Positions 16,714 to 25,574 of a stretch of 64,000 nt of DNA are shown piece by piece. The position numbers and the translations under genes were made by a program. Under the pieces are notes generated by a model. The model saw only the letters and a list, made by a program, of their open reading frames with translations. It was not told the DNA's origin and made no database searches. The stretch is from Azospirillum rugosum (GTDB taxonomy: Bacteria; Pseudomonadota; Alphaproteobacteria; Azospirillales; Azospirillaceae). Position 1 is the first letter of the stretch; each line of letters begins with the position of its first letter. Where the stretch lies: the NCBI RefSeq assembly GCF_017876155.1, contig NZ_JAGINP010000012.1, positions 1 through 64,000 on the forward strand, given 5' to 3'.

Positions 16714-17484
16714 ATGTACGATTCCGACAACACGGCGCGGCGCTGGGAACTCGATCCCGACACGGTGGAGGACGACGGCGAATCCTGGCGGCTGCCGGAG
16801 CAGCGCTCCCTGCCGGACATCGTGGCGGAGCGCATCATCCAGGCGATCCGCAGCGGCGAGCTGAAGCCCGGCGACCGCATCGTCGAGGTGGCGCTGGCAA
16901 AACGGCTCGGCGTCAGCCGGGCGCCGCTGCGCGAGGCGCTGAAGACGCTGGGCGCGCGGGGGCTGGTGGAATCCTGGCGCAACCGCGGCACCTTCGTGAC
17001 CTCGCTCTCGAACGAAAACGCGGTGCAGGTCATCATGATGCGGGCGAACCTGGAAGGCTTCGCCGCCCGCATCGTCGCCTCCACCCTGACCGACGCGATG
17101 CTGGCCGACCTGGAGGCCCGCACCCGCGAGATGGAGCGGGTCGGCAAGTCCGGCGACGCCATGGCCTACCGGAACCTGGACTGGGGCTTCCACGAGCGGC
17201 TGTGCATCCTGGCCGGCAACGAATACCTGCTCGGCGCCTGGCGCTCCATCAGCAGCCTGGTCTGGCTGTTCCTGCTGAGCCATCCGGACCACGAGCGCGC
17301 CGTCCCGCGCGTCATCAACAATCACGAACTGATGCTGGCCGCCCTGGCGTCGCGCGACCCCGACGTCGCGGAGCGGACCTTCCGCGGCGTGATCCTGCGC
17401 AGCGGCTTCCGCCGCTACGGCATGGAGATCCCGCCGGCCTTCACCGCCATCGTTGCGGCGCTGCCGGATGGCACCGCGCCCTAG
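16714..17484 (+). CDS. FCD-domain GntR-family transcriptional regulator
   Basis: 256 residues. A winged helix-turn-helix spans about 30-97 (LPDIVAERIIQAI; AKRLGVSRAPLREALKTLGARGLVE), followed by an all-helical FCD ligand domain (about 105-240). FCD domains usually hold a metal through one Asp and three His. Here the Asp/His pair (LDWGFHERL) and the second His (INNHELML) are present, but the usual Arg-x-His motif of the last helix reads TFRGVILRSG, so the metal site looks incomplete. FadR/FCD regulators usually sense small organic acids. It probably controls the surrounding genes; palindromes upstream of the first CoA-transferase gene are a candidate site. Confidence 0.87.
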   Translation: MYDSDNTARRWELDPDTVEDDGESWRLPEQRSLPDIVAERIIQAIRSGELKPGDRIVEVALAKRLGVSRAPLREALKTLGARGLVESWRNRGTFVTSLSNENAVQVIMMRANLEGFAARIVASTLTDAMLADLEARTREMERVGKSGDAMAYRNLDWGFHERLCILAGNEYLLGAWRSISSLVWLFLLSHPDHERAVPRVINNHELMLAALASRDPDVAERTFRGVILRSGFRRYGMEIPPAFTAIVAALPDGTAP

Positions 17485-17529
17485 CGAACGCCCTTTAGGC
17501 AAGCCCCCTTCATCACACGAGGTGCGGAG

Positions 17530-18393
17530 ATGCCTGTCTTCGAACTGCTCATCGCCGGGATTCTCCTGGGGGGCCTGTACGCCCTGATGGCCTGCGGCCT
17601 GAACCTCGTCTTCGGGGTGATGCGCATCATCAACTTCGCGCACGGCGACCTGCTGGCGGTCGGCGCGCTGACCACCGTGTCGATCGTCACCGGCCTGCAT
17701 CTGCCCTTCTACGTCGCCATCGTCGTGGTCCCGCTGCTGACCGCGGCGCTGGGCCTCGCCATGCAGGTGCTGGTGCTGCGGCGGCTGGCCGACGGGCCGA
17801 TGATCATGTCGCTGCTCGCCACCTTCGCCCTGTCGACCATCCTGGTGAACCTGTCGATCCTGATCTGGGGCGGCGGCTACCGCGGACTGCCGGGCGTGCT
17901 CGGCGGGTCGGTGCACCTGCTGGGGCTGGACGTCGCCCTGTCGCGGCTGGTCTCCTTCCTGGTCGCCATGGCGGTGACGCTGCTGGTCTGGTGGTTCCTG
18001 CAAAGCACGCGCTTCGGGCGGGCCATCCGCTCCGTCTCGCAGGCGCCGGAGCTGGCGGTGATCAACGGCATCTCCATCGACGCGGTGCGCAACGTCACCT
18101 TCGCGCTGGGGGCGGCAATGGCCGGGCTGGCCGGGGTGCTGCTGGCGCCGACCTTCGCCTCCGACCCGCAGCTGGGCGCGCGCTTCGGCATCAAGGCCTT
18201 CGCGGTGATCATCGTCGGCGGCATGGGAAGCTACCCCGGCGCCATGGCGGCGGCCCTGCTGCTGGGCGTGCTGGAGGTCTTCGGCGGCTACTGGTTCGGG
18301 CAGGTGATCGGGTCGGCGATGCTGTTCCTGGTCATGCTGGTCGTCCTCCTCGTCCGCCCGCGCGGACTGCTGGGCATGGGGGTACGGGCATGA
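17530..18393 (+). CDS. Branched-chain-type ABC transporter permease (LivH class)
   Basis: 287 residues, eight or so hydrophobic helices, opening with GILLGGLYALMACGLNLVFGVMRIINFAHGDLL, the hallmark segment of LivH permeases, and carrying the C-terminal GGMGSYPGAMAAALLLGVLE coupling region. With the adjacent LivM-, LivG-, LivF-type and binding-protein genes it forms one complete HAAT-family importer. Such systems are often recruited to import aromatic or short organic acids rather than amino acids, which suits this catabolic island. The stop overlaps the next start (ATGA). Confidence 0.9.
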   Translation: MPVFELLIAGILLGGLYALMACGLNLVFGVMRIINFAHGDLLAVGALTTVSIVTGLHLPFYVAIVVVPLLTAALGLAMQVLVLRRLADGPMIMSLLATFALSTILVNLSILIWGGGYRGLPGVLGGSVHLLGLDVALSRLVSFLVAMAVTLLVWWFLQSTRFGRAIRSVSQAPELAVINGISIDAVRNVTFALGAAMAGLAGVLLAPTFASDPQLGARFGIKAFAVIIVGGMGSYPGAMAAALLLGVLEVFGGYWFGQVIGSAMLFLVMLVVLLVRPRGLLGMGVRA

Positions 18394-19367
18394 AGTCCCT
18401 GGTCATCATCGTGGTGTCGGCGGCGCTCGCCGCGGTCATCCCCTTCGTCGGCAGCGAATACGCCCTGTCCTTCACGGTGCAGCTGTTCGTCTTCGTGGCG
18501 CTGGCCTATTCCTGGAACCTGATCGGCGGCTACGCGGGCTACACCCACTTCGGGCAGGTCGCCTTCTTCGGCGTCGGCGCCTACACCGGCGCCCTGATGA
18601 TGGACGCCGGCTTCCACTGGCTGCTCGCCGCCGGCGCCGCCGGGCTCAGCGGGGCCTTGCTGGCGCTGCCGCTCGGCGGGGCCATGCTGCGGGTGAAGGG
18701 GCCCTTCTTCGCCATCGGCATGTTCGGCATGGCGCGGGTGTGCGAGTCCTTCGCGCTCGGCTTCGACGGCATCACCCAGGGCGGAACCGGCCTCTACCTG
18801 ACGCCGGTGACCGACCTGAAGCCCCTCTACTTCGTCCTGTGGGCCATCGCCTTCGGCATGGTGGTACTGACCTGGAAGCTGGACAACTCACGCCTCGGCA
18901 TCCAGCTGCTGGCGATCCGCGAGGACGAGACGGCCGCGGACGCGCTGGGCATCCGGACCACCCGGCTGAAGATCGGCACCTTCGTCGCGTCGGCCATCGC
19001 GCCGGCCGCGGTGGGCTCCCTCTACGCCACCTACCTCAGCTTCATCGACCCGGCCACGGCCTTCGCGCCGATGACCGAGCTGACCACCATCGCCATGGTT
19101 CTGCTGGGCGGCATGGGCACGACCTTCGGCCCGCTGGTCGGCGCGGTGGTCATGTCGGTGGTGAACGAGCTTCTGTGGTCCCGCTTCCCGGAGATCTACC
19201 TGGCGCTGGTCGGGGCGGTGATCCTGGCCGTCGTCCTCTTCATGCCGCGCGGCATCGTCAGCTTCGCGATGCGCCGCGCCTGGTGGTGGGTGCCGGCGGC
19301 GCGCAGCAGCCTGCGTCGCCTCGCCAGCCGCCCGGCGCCCAGCCGCAGCCCCAAGGAGGCCCACTGA
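18390..19367 (+). CDS. Branched-chain-type ABC transporter permease (LivM class)
   Basis: 325 residues with about nine membrane helices. The LivM hallmarks are YSWNLIGGYAGYTHFGQVAFFGVGAYTGAL near residue 50, the cytoplasmic coupling segment AIREDETAADALGI and LLGGMGTTFGPLVGAVV. The last 25 residues are basic and cytosolic. Translationally coupled to the LivH-class gene; the AAGGAGG for the following ATPase gene lies in its last codons. Confidence 0.9.
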   Translation: MKSLVIIVVSAALAAVIPFVGSEYALSFTVQLFVFVALAYSWNLIGGYAGYTHFGQVAFFGVGAYTGALMMDAGFHWLLAAGAAGLSGALLALPLGGAMLRVKGPFFAIGMFGMARVCESFALGFDGITQGGTGLYLTPVTDLKPLYFVLWAIAFGMVVLTWKLDNSRLGIQLLAIREDETAADALGIRTTRLKIGTFVASAIAPAAVGSLYATYLSFIDPATAFAPMTELTTIAMVLLGGMGTTFGPLVGAVVMSVVNELLWSRFPEIYLALVGAVILAVVLFMPRGIVSFAMRRAWWWVPAARSSLRRLASRPAPSRSPKEAH

Positions 19368-19368
19368 C

Positions 19369-20142
19369 ATGCACGTCCAGCGCATCCAGCCGCAACCCAC
19401 CCCCGTTCCGCCCCCCGACTTCGCGAGCGCTACGGACACCGCCGAACGAATCCTGGTGGTGGAGGGGGTCGGCAAGCGCTTCGGCGGCCTGGTCGCCCTG
19501 TCCGACGTCAGCCTGTCGGTGGGGCGCGGATCCATCACCGGGGTAATCGGGCCGAACGGGTCGGGCAAGTCGACGCTGTTCAACATCATCGCCGGCACGC
19601 TGCGGCCCGACCGCGGGCGCGTCTTCCTGAACGGCCACGACACGACGCGCGCCTCCCCGGCCCAGATCTGCCGCAACGGGGTCGGCCGCACCTTCCAGAT
19701 CAGCCGCCTGTTCGGCGAGATGACCGTGCTGGAAAACCTCGTCGCGGTGGCCCACGGCGCGTCCGACGCGGAGGCGGTGGAGCGGGCGCTCGGCCTGCTC
19801 GACTTCCTGGAGATCACGGGCTTGCGCGACAAGTGGGGGACGGAGCTGTCCTACGGCCAGCGCAAGCTGGTGGAGATCGCCCGCGCGCTGATGCTGCGCC
19901 CCACGGTCATGCTGCTGGACGAGCCCTTCGCCGGCATCAACCCGCGGCTCCAGAACCGCATCGTCGACCATCTGGAGGCGCTGCGCCAACGTGGCCTGAC
20001 CCTCTTCTTCATCGACCACGAAATGCGCATCGTCCTGGAGATCTGCGACACGATCCACGTGCTCGCCCAGGGGCGGGTGATCGCCGAAGGCGACGCCGCC
20101 GCCATCCGCTCCGACCCCAAGGTCCAGGACGCCTATTTCTGA
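19369..20142 (+). CDS. Branched-chain-type ABC transporter ATPase (LivG class)
   Basis: 257 residues: Walker A GPNGSGKST (about 60-68), Q-loop in RTFQISRLF, ABC signature ELSYGQRKLVEIARAL, Walker B VMLLDEPFAGI, switch His in FFIDHEM. The LivG-type extension between Walker A and signature is present but short. The N-terminus carries about 25 extra Pro-rich residues before the first beta strand. It pairs with the LivF-class ATPase encoded further downstream, beyond the lyase and binding-protein genes. Confidence 0.9.
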   Translation: MHVQRIQPQPTPVPPPDFASATDTAERILVVEGVGKRFGGLVALSDVSLSVGRGSITGVIGPNGSGKSTLFNIIAGTLRPDRGRVFLNGHDTTRASPAQICRNGVGRTFQISRLFGEMTVLENLVAVAHGASDAEAVERALGLLDFLEITGLRDKWGTELSYGQRKLVEIARALMLRPTVMLLDEPFAGINPRLQNRIVDHLEALRQRGLTLFFIDHEMRIVLEICDTIHVLAQGRVIAEGDAAAIRSDPKVQDAYF

Positions 20143-20154
20143 GGAGGCGAGTCC

Positions 20155-21105
20155 ATGCTCACCATTCCAGACAGCGTCCTCGTCGCGGAGGTCGGCCCCC
20201 GCGACGGGCTGCAAAGCCTGCCCCGCTGGATCGACACCGACGCCAAGGTGCGGATGGTCGACCGGCTGAGCGAGGCCGGCTTTCCGGTCATCGAGGTAAC
20301 GGGATTCGTCAGTCCGCGCGTCATCCCCAACCTGCGCGACGCCGACGAGGTCTTCGCGCGTATCCAGCGCCGGCCGGGCACGGTCTACCGCGCGCTGGTC
20401 CCCAACGCCCGCGGGGCGGAGCGGGCGGCGGCGGCCGGGGTGGGGGAGATGCTGGGGCTGACCACCGCCGGGGAGATCTACCTCAAGAAGAACCAGAACA
20501 TGACGCCGGACACCGCGGTGGAGCAGGCGGCGGAGGCCTTCCGCATCGCCGACCGGGCCGGCATCCCCTTCGTCATGGCCATCGGCGTGGCCTTCTGGTG
20601 CGCCTACGAGGGCGCCATCCCGGAAGACCGCGTGCTCGGCCTCGCCCGGCGCCTGCGCAACGCCGGGATCCGCCGCTTCTACCTCGCGGGCTCCATGGGG
20701 ATGGAGGATCCGGCCCATGTCGGGCGGCTGATCGGGCGGGTCTACGACGCGCTGCCCGACGTGGAGGTTGGCTTCCATGTCCACGACCTCGCCGGCATGG
20801 GCGGTGCCAACGTGCTGGCGGCCATCGACGCCGGGGCGCGCTGGGTCGAGGGTTCCATCTGCGGAATCGGCGGCGGCATCGCCATGCCGGGCGCGGTGCA
20901 TGAGATCGGCTCCGTCGGCAACCTGCCGACCGAGGACATCGTCTGCATGCTGGAGGCCATGGGCGTGCGGACCGGCATCGACCCGGACGCCGCCGTCGCG
21001 GCGGCGCGGGACGTGGCCGCGATCCTGGGCATCGAGCCGCGCAGCCGCTCCGCCAAGGGGGCGACCCGGCGCGAGGTTCTGGCCGCGAGCAAGGCCGCAG
21101 CCTGA
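20155..21105 (+). CDS. HMG-CoA-lyase-family enzyme with altered catalytic loop
   Basis: 316 residues with a TIM-barrel HMGL-like fold: VGPRDGLQ (catalytic Arg and metal Asp) at about 13-20, a KKNQN segment, metal ligands in GFHVHDLAG, and GNLPTEDIVCML near 265. In HMG-CoA lyase the mobile loop reads SVxGLGGCP with an essential Cys. Here the aligned loop is SICGIGGGIAMPG, with Gly241 in place of that Cys and a different Cys at 236. It may act on another 3-hydroxy-3-methyl acyl-CoA, work by modified chemistry, or have lost lyase activity. It lies between ATPase and binding-protein genes of the importer, supporting a role on the imported substrate. Confidence 0.8.
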   Translation: MLTIPDSVLVAEVGPRDGLQSLPRWIDTDAKVRMVDRLSEAGFPVIEVTGFVSPRVIPNLRDADEVFARIQRRPGTVYRALVPNARGAERAAAAGVGEMLGLTTAGEIYLKKNQNMTPDTAVEQAAEAFRIADRAGIPFVMAIGVAFWCAYEGAIPEDRVLGLARRLRNAGIRRFYLAGSMGMEDPAHVGRLIGRVYDALPDVEVGFHVHDLAGMGGANVLAAIDAGARWVEGSICGIGGGIAMPGAVHEIGSVGNLPTEDIVCMLEAMGVRTGIDPDAAVAAARDVAAILGIEPRSRSAKGATRREVLAASKAAA

Positions 21106-21166
21106 TGCACCCCCAAAACGGCCGGAAACAGGCCGGGGGCGAACCACCATCATGGGAGGAAAAGGC

Positions 21167-22348
21167 ATGAACGGGTTCAAGACGATTCTTGCGGGTGCCG
21201 CACTTCTGGCCGCACCGGCGCTGACCCTGGCCCCGGCCGGGGCGGCGGAGCCGATCAAGGTCGGCATCGCCCTGTCGCAGTCGGGCAACCTCGCGGACTC
21301 CGCGGAGCACTACAAGAAGGCGGTCGAGCTGTGGCGCGACCAGGTGAACGCCCGCGGCGGGCTGCTCAACCGGCCGGTGGAACTGGTGCTCTACGATGAC
21401 CGCAGCGACCCGGCCACCGCCGCGCGCCTCTATGAACGGCTGATCACCAACGACAACGTCGACCTGCTGGTCTCGCCCTGGGGCTCCGCCTCCACCGCCA
21501 CGGCCACGGCGGTGGCGGAGAAGCACAAGCGCGTCATGATCAACAGCGGTGGTGCCTCGGAGAAGATCCACCAGCGCAACTTCAAACACATCTTCCAGTC
21601 CGCCGCCCCGATCTCCGCCTATGTGGAGGGCATCGGGCCGGTGGCCGAGAAGTTCGGCCTGAAGACCATGGACATCATCTCCCGCGACTACCCGGCGGCG
21701 CGCGACATGGAGGTCGCGCTGAACAAGATCGCCAAGGACCGCAACATCAAGATCGAAAAGGCCGAGTATTTCCCGGCGGGGACGTCCGACTACTCCTCCT
21801 ATCTGGCGCAGGCCAAGCAGTCCAACCCGGACATCTGGATCTCCGTCGGCTACCCCAACGAGGCCATCGAGATGGTCCGGCAGTTCCGGGCCAACAACTA
21901 CCTGCCGAAGCTGTTCGTGCACAACGGCGCCTCCATCGACGATTTCGTGAAGGCGGCGGGCAAGGACGCCGAATACGCCGTCGGCATGTCGCTCTACGAA
22001 CCGGTGCTGAAGACCAAGGGCAACGCCGAGTTCGTGAAGGCCTACAAGGACAAGTACGGCGCGGAGCCCGGCTACTACTCCGGCTTCGGCTACGCCGGCG
22101 TGACCGTGCTGGAGGAGGCGGTGCGCAAGACCGGCAGCCTCGACCAGGACAAGCTGCGCGAGACCCTGTCCACCATGGAAACCGACACCGTGCTGGGCCA
22201 CCACAAGGTCGATCCCAAGACGGGCCTCCAGGTCGGCGTGAAGGGCCTGCTCGTCCAGATCCGCGACGGCAAGCGCGCGATCATCTACCCCGAGGAACTG
22301 AAGACCGCCGACGCCGTGATCCCCATGCCGGCTTGGGCCAACCGGTGA
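21167..22348 (+). CDS. Branched-chain-type ABC transporter periplasmic binding protein
   Basis: 393 residues with a signal peptide (cleavage near PAGAAEP, about residue 25) and the type I periplasmic-binding fold typical of LivJ/LivK relatives (IKVGIALSQSGNLADSAEHYKKAVELW; NARGGLLNRPVELVLYDDRSDP). The ligand is unknown. Start chosen on GGGAGGAAAAGGC; an ATG five codons earlier overlaps that ribosome-binding site. A paired palindromic repeat follows the stop, a position that in enterics protects binding-protein mRNA and raises its level relative to the permeases. Confidence 0.9.
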   Translation: MNGFKTILAGAALLAAPALTLAPAGAAEPIKVGIALSQSGNLADSAEHYKKAVELWRDQVNARGGLLNRPVELVLYDDRSDPATAARLYERLITNDNVDLLVSPWGSASTATATAVAEKHKRVMINSGGASEKIHQRNFKHIFQSAAPISAYVEGIGPVAEKFGLKTMDIISRDYPAARDMEVALNKIAKDRNIKIEKAEYFPAGTSDYSSYLAQAKQSNPDIWISVGYPNEAIEMVRQFRANNYLPKLFVHNGASIDDFVKAAGKDAEYAVGMSLYEPVLKTKGNAEFVKAYKDKYGAEPGYYSGFGYAGVTVLEEAVRKTGSLDQDKLRETLSTMETDTVLGHHKVDPKTGLQVGVKGLLVQIRDGKRAIIYPEELKTADAVIPMPAWANR

Positions 22349-22354
22349 TGATCT

Positions 22355-22480
22355 CCCTCTCCCCCCTGGGGAGAGGGAAGGGGCCCACGAAGTGGGAAGG
22401 GTGAGGGGGGTTCGCAGGACGGCAGGTCCGGCAAAAGTGCAACCCCCTCACCCTAACCCTCTCCCCGGAGGGGAGAGGGG
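22355..22480. repeat. Palindromic GAGAGGG repeat, paired copy after a binding-protein gene
   Basis: Left hairpin CCCTCTCCCCCCTGGGGAGAGGG carries an additional inner hairpin, GGGCCCACGAAGTGGG, shared with copies near 42.2 and 63.9 kb. The right half is the standard ACCCCCTCACCCTAACC plus hairpin. It separates the binding-protein gene from the LivF-class ATPase gene in an otherwise tightly packed run. Confidence 0.85.
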
Positions 22481-22521
22481 ATTGTGGGCGGATTGAATGT
22501 GGCGACCCTTGGGAGGGACCG

Positions 22522-23298
22522 ATGGACGGTTCACCGAACACGTTGCTCGAATTGCAGGACGTCACCACCGGCTACGGCGACGTGCCCGTGGTGCGCGGGG
22601 CCTCCATGACCTTTGAAAAGGGGCTGATCACCTGCGTCATCGGCTCCAACGGGGCCGGCAAGTCGACGGCGATCAAGGCGGCGGCCGGCTTGCTGCGGGT
22701 CTGGTCGGGCCGGGTCTTCGTCTCCGGCGCCGACGTGACGCGGGAGGCGCCGCACCGCCGGCTCGGCCGCGGCGTCGCCTTCGTGCCGCAGGGGCGCATC
22801 GTGCTGCCGGAAATGACCGTGCGCGAGAATCTCGAACTCGGCGCGCACATCCTGGGCGGCGACCGCCAGCGCATTGAGGAGGCCATCGCCCGCCTCGTCA
22901 CCCTGTTCCCCATCGTCGGCAAGCGCATGGGCCAGCTGGCCGGCACCATGAGCGGCGGCGAGCAGCAGATGCTGGCCATCGCGCGGGCGCTGATGACCAG
23001 CCCGTCGCTGGTCATCCTCGACGAGCCCAGCCTGGGGCTGGCGCCGAAATACGTGGACATCGTCTTTGACAAGCTGCGGGAACTCGCCGGCACCGGCCTC
23101 ACCGTCGTGATGGTGGAGCAGAAGGCCTCCCGCGCCCTGTCCTTTTCCGATTGGGGCTACGTCATGCACACGGGCCAGGTCGTCTATGCGGGAGCCGCGC
23201 AAGCGCTGCTCGGCAACGAGAACGTGAAGCGCCTGTTCCTCGGCGAGGTGCCGGAGGACGTGCGGCTGCTGGTCGAAGGAGAAGCCGGCCATGCGTGA
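22522..23298 (+). CDS. Branched-chain-type ABC transporter ATPase (LivF class)
   Basis: 258 residues: Walker A GSNGAGKST near 42-50, Q-loop in FVPQGRIVLPEMTVRENLELGA, signature MSGGEQQMLAIARAL, Walker B LVILDEPSLGLAP, and the LivF-typical VMVEQKASRAL. GGGAGGGACCG precedes the ATG. It completes the importer and overlaps the following CitE-like gene by 8 bp, tying transport to metabolism. Confidence 0.9.
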   Translation: MDGSPNTLLELQDVTTGYGDVPVVRGASMTFEKGLITCVIGSNGAGKSTAIKAAAGLLRVWSGRVFVSGADVTREAPHRRLGRGVAFVPQGRIVLPEMTVRENLELGAHILGGDRQRIEEAIARLVTLFPIVGKRMGQLAGTMSGGEQQMLAIARALMTSPSLVILDEPSLGLAPKYVDIVFDKLRELAGTGLTVVMVEQKASRALSFSDWGYVMHTGQVVYAGAAQALLGNENVKRLFLGEVPEDVRLLVEGEAGHA

Positions 23299-24211
23299 CC
23301 CCCATCGACCCGAACCGCGCCTGCGCCGCAGCCTGATGCTGACCCCCGGCAACCGCCGGGACCGGCTGCCCAAGGCGGTCACCCTGCCGTCCGACTGCAC
23401 CGTCTTCGACCTGGAGGACGGCGTCCCGCCGCAGGAAAAGGACACCGCACGGGCGGCCATCGCCGAGGCCCTCACCACGCTCGACTTCGGCGGGCGGGAG
23501 CGCTGCGTGCGCATCAACGGCACCGACACCGCCGACAGCCACACGGATCTCGACAGCCTGCCGCTTGCCCGACTGGACAGCCTGATGCTGCCCAAGGTGG
23601 AGAGCGCCGAGGCGCTGCGCCGCTTCGAGGAGCGTCTGGCCGCCGCGGAACGGCGCGCCGGGCGGGAAACCCCCATCGACCTGATCCTCAGCATCGAAAC
23701 GCCCAAGGGGCTGCTGAAGGCGGCGGAGATCGCCGAGGCGCTGCCGCGGGCCTCGGCCCTGTTCTTCGGCTCGGGCGACTTCACCGCCATCACCGGCGGC
23801 GCCGTGTCGGCGGAGGCGCTGCTCTATCCCCGCTCCGTCCTCGTCGTGGCCGCCGCCGCCGCCGGCCTGCAGGCCATCGACGCCGCCTATTTCGCCGCGG
23901 TCAAGGATGCGGAGGCGACCCGCCGCGACGCCCTGGCGGCCCGCGACCTCGGCTTCTGCGGCAAACTCGTGTTCCACCCCGTGCAGGTCGATGTCGCCAA
24001 CGCGGTCTTCGCGCCCACCGAATCCGAAGTCGCCCGCGCCCGGCGCATCGTGCAGGCCTACCACGACAGCCTGGAGCGCGGGCACGGCACCGCGGTCGTG
24101 GACGGCATCTTCATCGCCATCGACATGCTGCCGCCCGCGGAGCGGACGCTCCGCACCGCCCGGCAGATCGCGGAGCGCCAGTCTGGAGGACCCATCCATG
24201 CCCAACCCTGA
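23291..24211 (+). CDS. CitE-like CoA-ester lyase (second of three)
   Basis: 306 residues of the HpcH/HpaI-CitE family. Active-site segments: VFDLEDGVPP, Arg of CVRINGTDT, Glu of ILSIETPKGL, Asp of FFGSGDFTAITGG and the CoA-binding GKLVFHPVQV. It differs in sequence from the other two copies, so they are not recent duplicates. It sits immediately before the isocitrate-lyase-family gene (14-bp overlap) and after the transporter ATPase gene. Expected reaction: cleavage of a 3-hydroxyacyl-CoA ester to an acyl-CoA and a 2-oxoacid; the substrate is inferred, not seen. Confidence 0.84.
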   Translation: MRDPHRPEPRLRRSLMLTPGNRRDRLPKAVTLPSDCTVFDLEDGVPPQEKDTARAAIAEALTTLDFGGRERCVRINGTDTADSHTDLDSLPLARLDSLMLPKVESAEALRRFEERLAAAERRAGRETPIDLILSIETPKGLLKAAEIAEALPRASALFFGSGDFTAITGGAVSAEALLYPRSVLVVAAAAAGLQAIDAAYFAAVKDAEATRRDALAARDLGFCGKLVFHPVQVDVANAVFAPTESEVARARRIVQAYHDSLERGHGTAVVDGIFIAIDMLPPAERTLRTARQIAERQSGGPIHAQP

Positions 24212-25082
24212 CCTGCGGCGCCGTCTGGCCGAGGGCCAGTTCGTCTCGGCCCCCGGCGTCTTCGACATGATCTCGGCCAAGATCGCCGACGCCGGCCCGG
24301 CCGACGCGCTCTACGTCACCGGCTACGGCACGGTGGCCTCGCACCTCGGCCTGCCGGACGCGGGCATCGCCACCTACACCGACATGGTCGGGCGCGTGGA
24401 GCGCATCACCCAGGGCGTCTCGAAACCGGTGATCGCCGACGCCGACACCGGCTACGGCGGGCTGCTCAATGTCCATCACACCGTGCGCGGCTACGAGCGC
24501 GCCGGGGTGTCCGGCATTCAGCTGGAAGACCAGGAGTTCCCCAAGAAATGCGGCCACACGCCGGGCCGGCGCGTCGTCCCGGCGGAGGACATGGCGCGCA
24601 AGATCCGCGTCGCCTGCGACGCGCGCAGCTCCGCCGACCTGCTGGTCATCGCGCGGACCGACGCGCGGAGCAGCCTCGGCCTCGACGAGGCGCTGCGGCG
24701 GGGGGAGGCCTACGCCCGCGCCGGGGCCGACATCCTCTTCATCGAAAGCCCGGAGACGGAGGAGGAGATGGCCCGCATCGGCTCCGCCTTCGACGTGCCG
24801 GTGCTGGTCAACATCGTCCACGGCGGCCGCACCCCGGTGCTGGAGCGCGACCAGCTGCGCCAGCTGGGATTCTCCATCGCGATCTACCCGACCGTGGGGT
24901 TCCTCGCCGCCGCCCAGGCCATGCGGACCGCCTACGCGGCGATGGCGGAGGGGCGGGCGGAGCCGCCGGTTCCCCTCTACCCCTTCACCGACTTCAACCT
25001 GCTGATGGGCTTCGCGGAGGTGTGGGCGTTCGACAAGCGCCACGCCGAAATCCCGGCCGGGGAGGACAAAGATGCGCGCTGA
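24198..25082 (+). CDS. Isocitrate lyase/PEP mutase family C-C lyase (methylisocitrate- or dimethylmalate-lyase-like)
   Basis: 294 residues. The gating-loop signature KKCGH is at 116-120 with catalytic Cys118, and DADTGYG at 81-87 provides Mg ligands; VIARTDAR and FIESPETEEEM are further family blocks. KKCGH marks true lyases (2-methylisocitrate, 2,3-dimethylmalate) rather than PEP mutases or hydrolases. These cleave a 2-hydroxydicarboxylate to pyruvate (or glyoxylate) plus a shorter acid without CoA. No methylcitrate synthase or 2-methylcitrate dehydratase gene is nearby, and the next two genes encode a LeuCD-like hydro-lyase. That makes a dimethylmalate- or methylmalate-type substrate more likely than methylisocitrate (inference). 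Confidence 0.85.
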   Translation: MPNPDLRRRLAEGQFVSAPGVFDMISAKIADAGPADALYVTGYGTVASHLGLPDAGIATYTDMVGRVERITQGVSKPVIADADTGYGGLLNVHHTVRGYERAGVSGIQLEDQEFPKKCGHTPGRRVVPAEDMARKIRVACDARSSADLLVIARTDARSSLGLDEALRRGEAYARAGADILFIESPETEEEMARIGSAFDVPVLVNIVHGGRTPVLERDQLRQLGFSIAIYPTVGFLAAAQAMRTAYAAMAEGRAEPPVPLYPFTDFNLLMGFAEVWAFDKRHAEIPAGEDKDAR

Positions 25083-25548
25083 GGGCGTTGCGACGGTGGT
25101 CGGGGACGACGTCGACACCGACGTCATCTTCCCGGCCCGCTATCTGGCGGTGCTCGACCCGCAGGACCAGGCCCGGCACCTGTTCGAACCCCTGGGGCCG
25201 GAGATCAACGCGAAGATCCGCGCCGGCGGCGTGCTGGTCGGGGGCTGGAACCTCGGCTGCGGCTCGTCGCGCGAACACGCGGTCACCGCCCTGATCGGGG
25301 CGGGGGCGCGGCTGGTGATCGCGAAGTCCTTTTCCCGGATTTTCTTCCGCAACGCCATCAACAACGGGCTCGCATTGGTGATCGCTCCCGACCTCGCCGC
25401 CGCGATCGCCGACGGCGACCGGGTGCAGGCCGACCTCGCGGCCGGGACCGCAGCGGTGAACGGCGTGGAACACGCCTTCCCGCCGCTGCCGCCGGAGCTT
25501 CTGGCCCTGGTGTCCCGCGGCGGCCTGTGGAGCCCGCGGGCGGCCTGA
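25072..25548 (+). CDS. LeuD-like small subunit of a two-subunit hydro-lyase
   Basis: 158 residues, the compact swivelling domain of two-subunit aconitase-family enzymes: DDVDTDVIFPARYL near the N-terminus and the substrate-binding loop GCGSSREHA at 62-70. Length matches the short archaeal-type or DmdB-like small subunits (about 160), not the 200-residue proteobacterial LeuD. It overlaps the lyase gene by 11 bp and is followed by its large subunit. The location in a catabolic operon, away from other leu genes, argues against leucine biosynthesis; citraconate/citramalate or dimethylmaleate hydration are candidates. Confidence 0.86.
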   Translation: MRAEGVATVVGDDVDTDVIFPARYLAVLDPQDQARHLFEPLGPEINAKIRAGGVLVGGWNLGCGSSREHAVTALIGAGARLVIAKSFSRIFFRNAINNGLALVIAPDLAAAIADGDRVQADLAAGTAAVNGVEHAFPPLPPELLALVSRGGLWSPRAA

Positions 25549-25574
25549 CGAAATCCCAAAGAAAGGGTGCTGCG

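Noticed and set aside
24198-25082. Methylcitrate cycle lyase prpB
   Set aside because: KKCGH fits the family, but no prpC, prpD or acnD gene is adjacent, and the partners are LeuCD-like; kept at family level.
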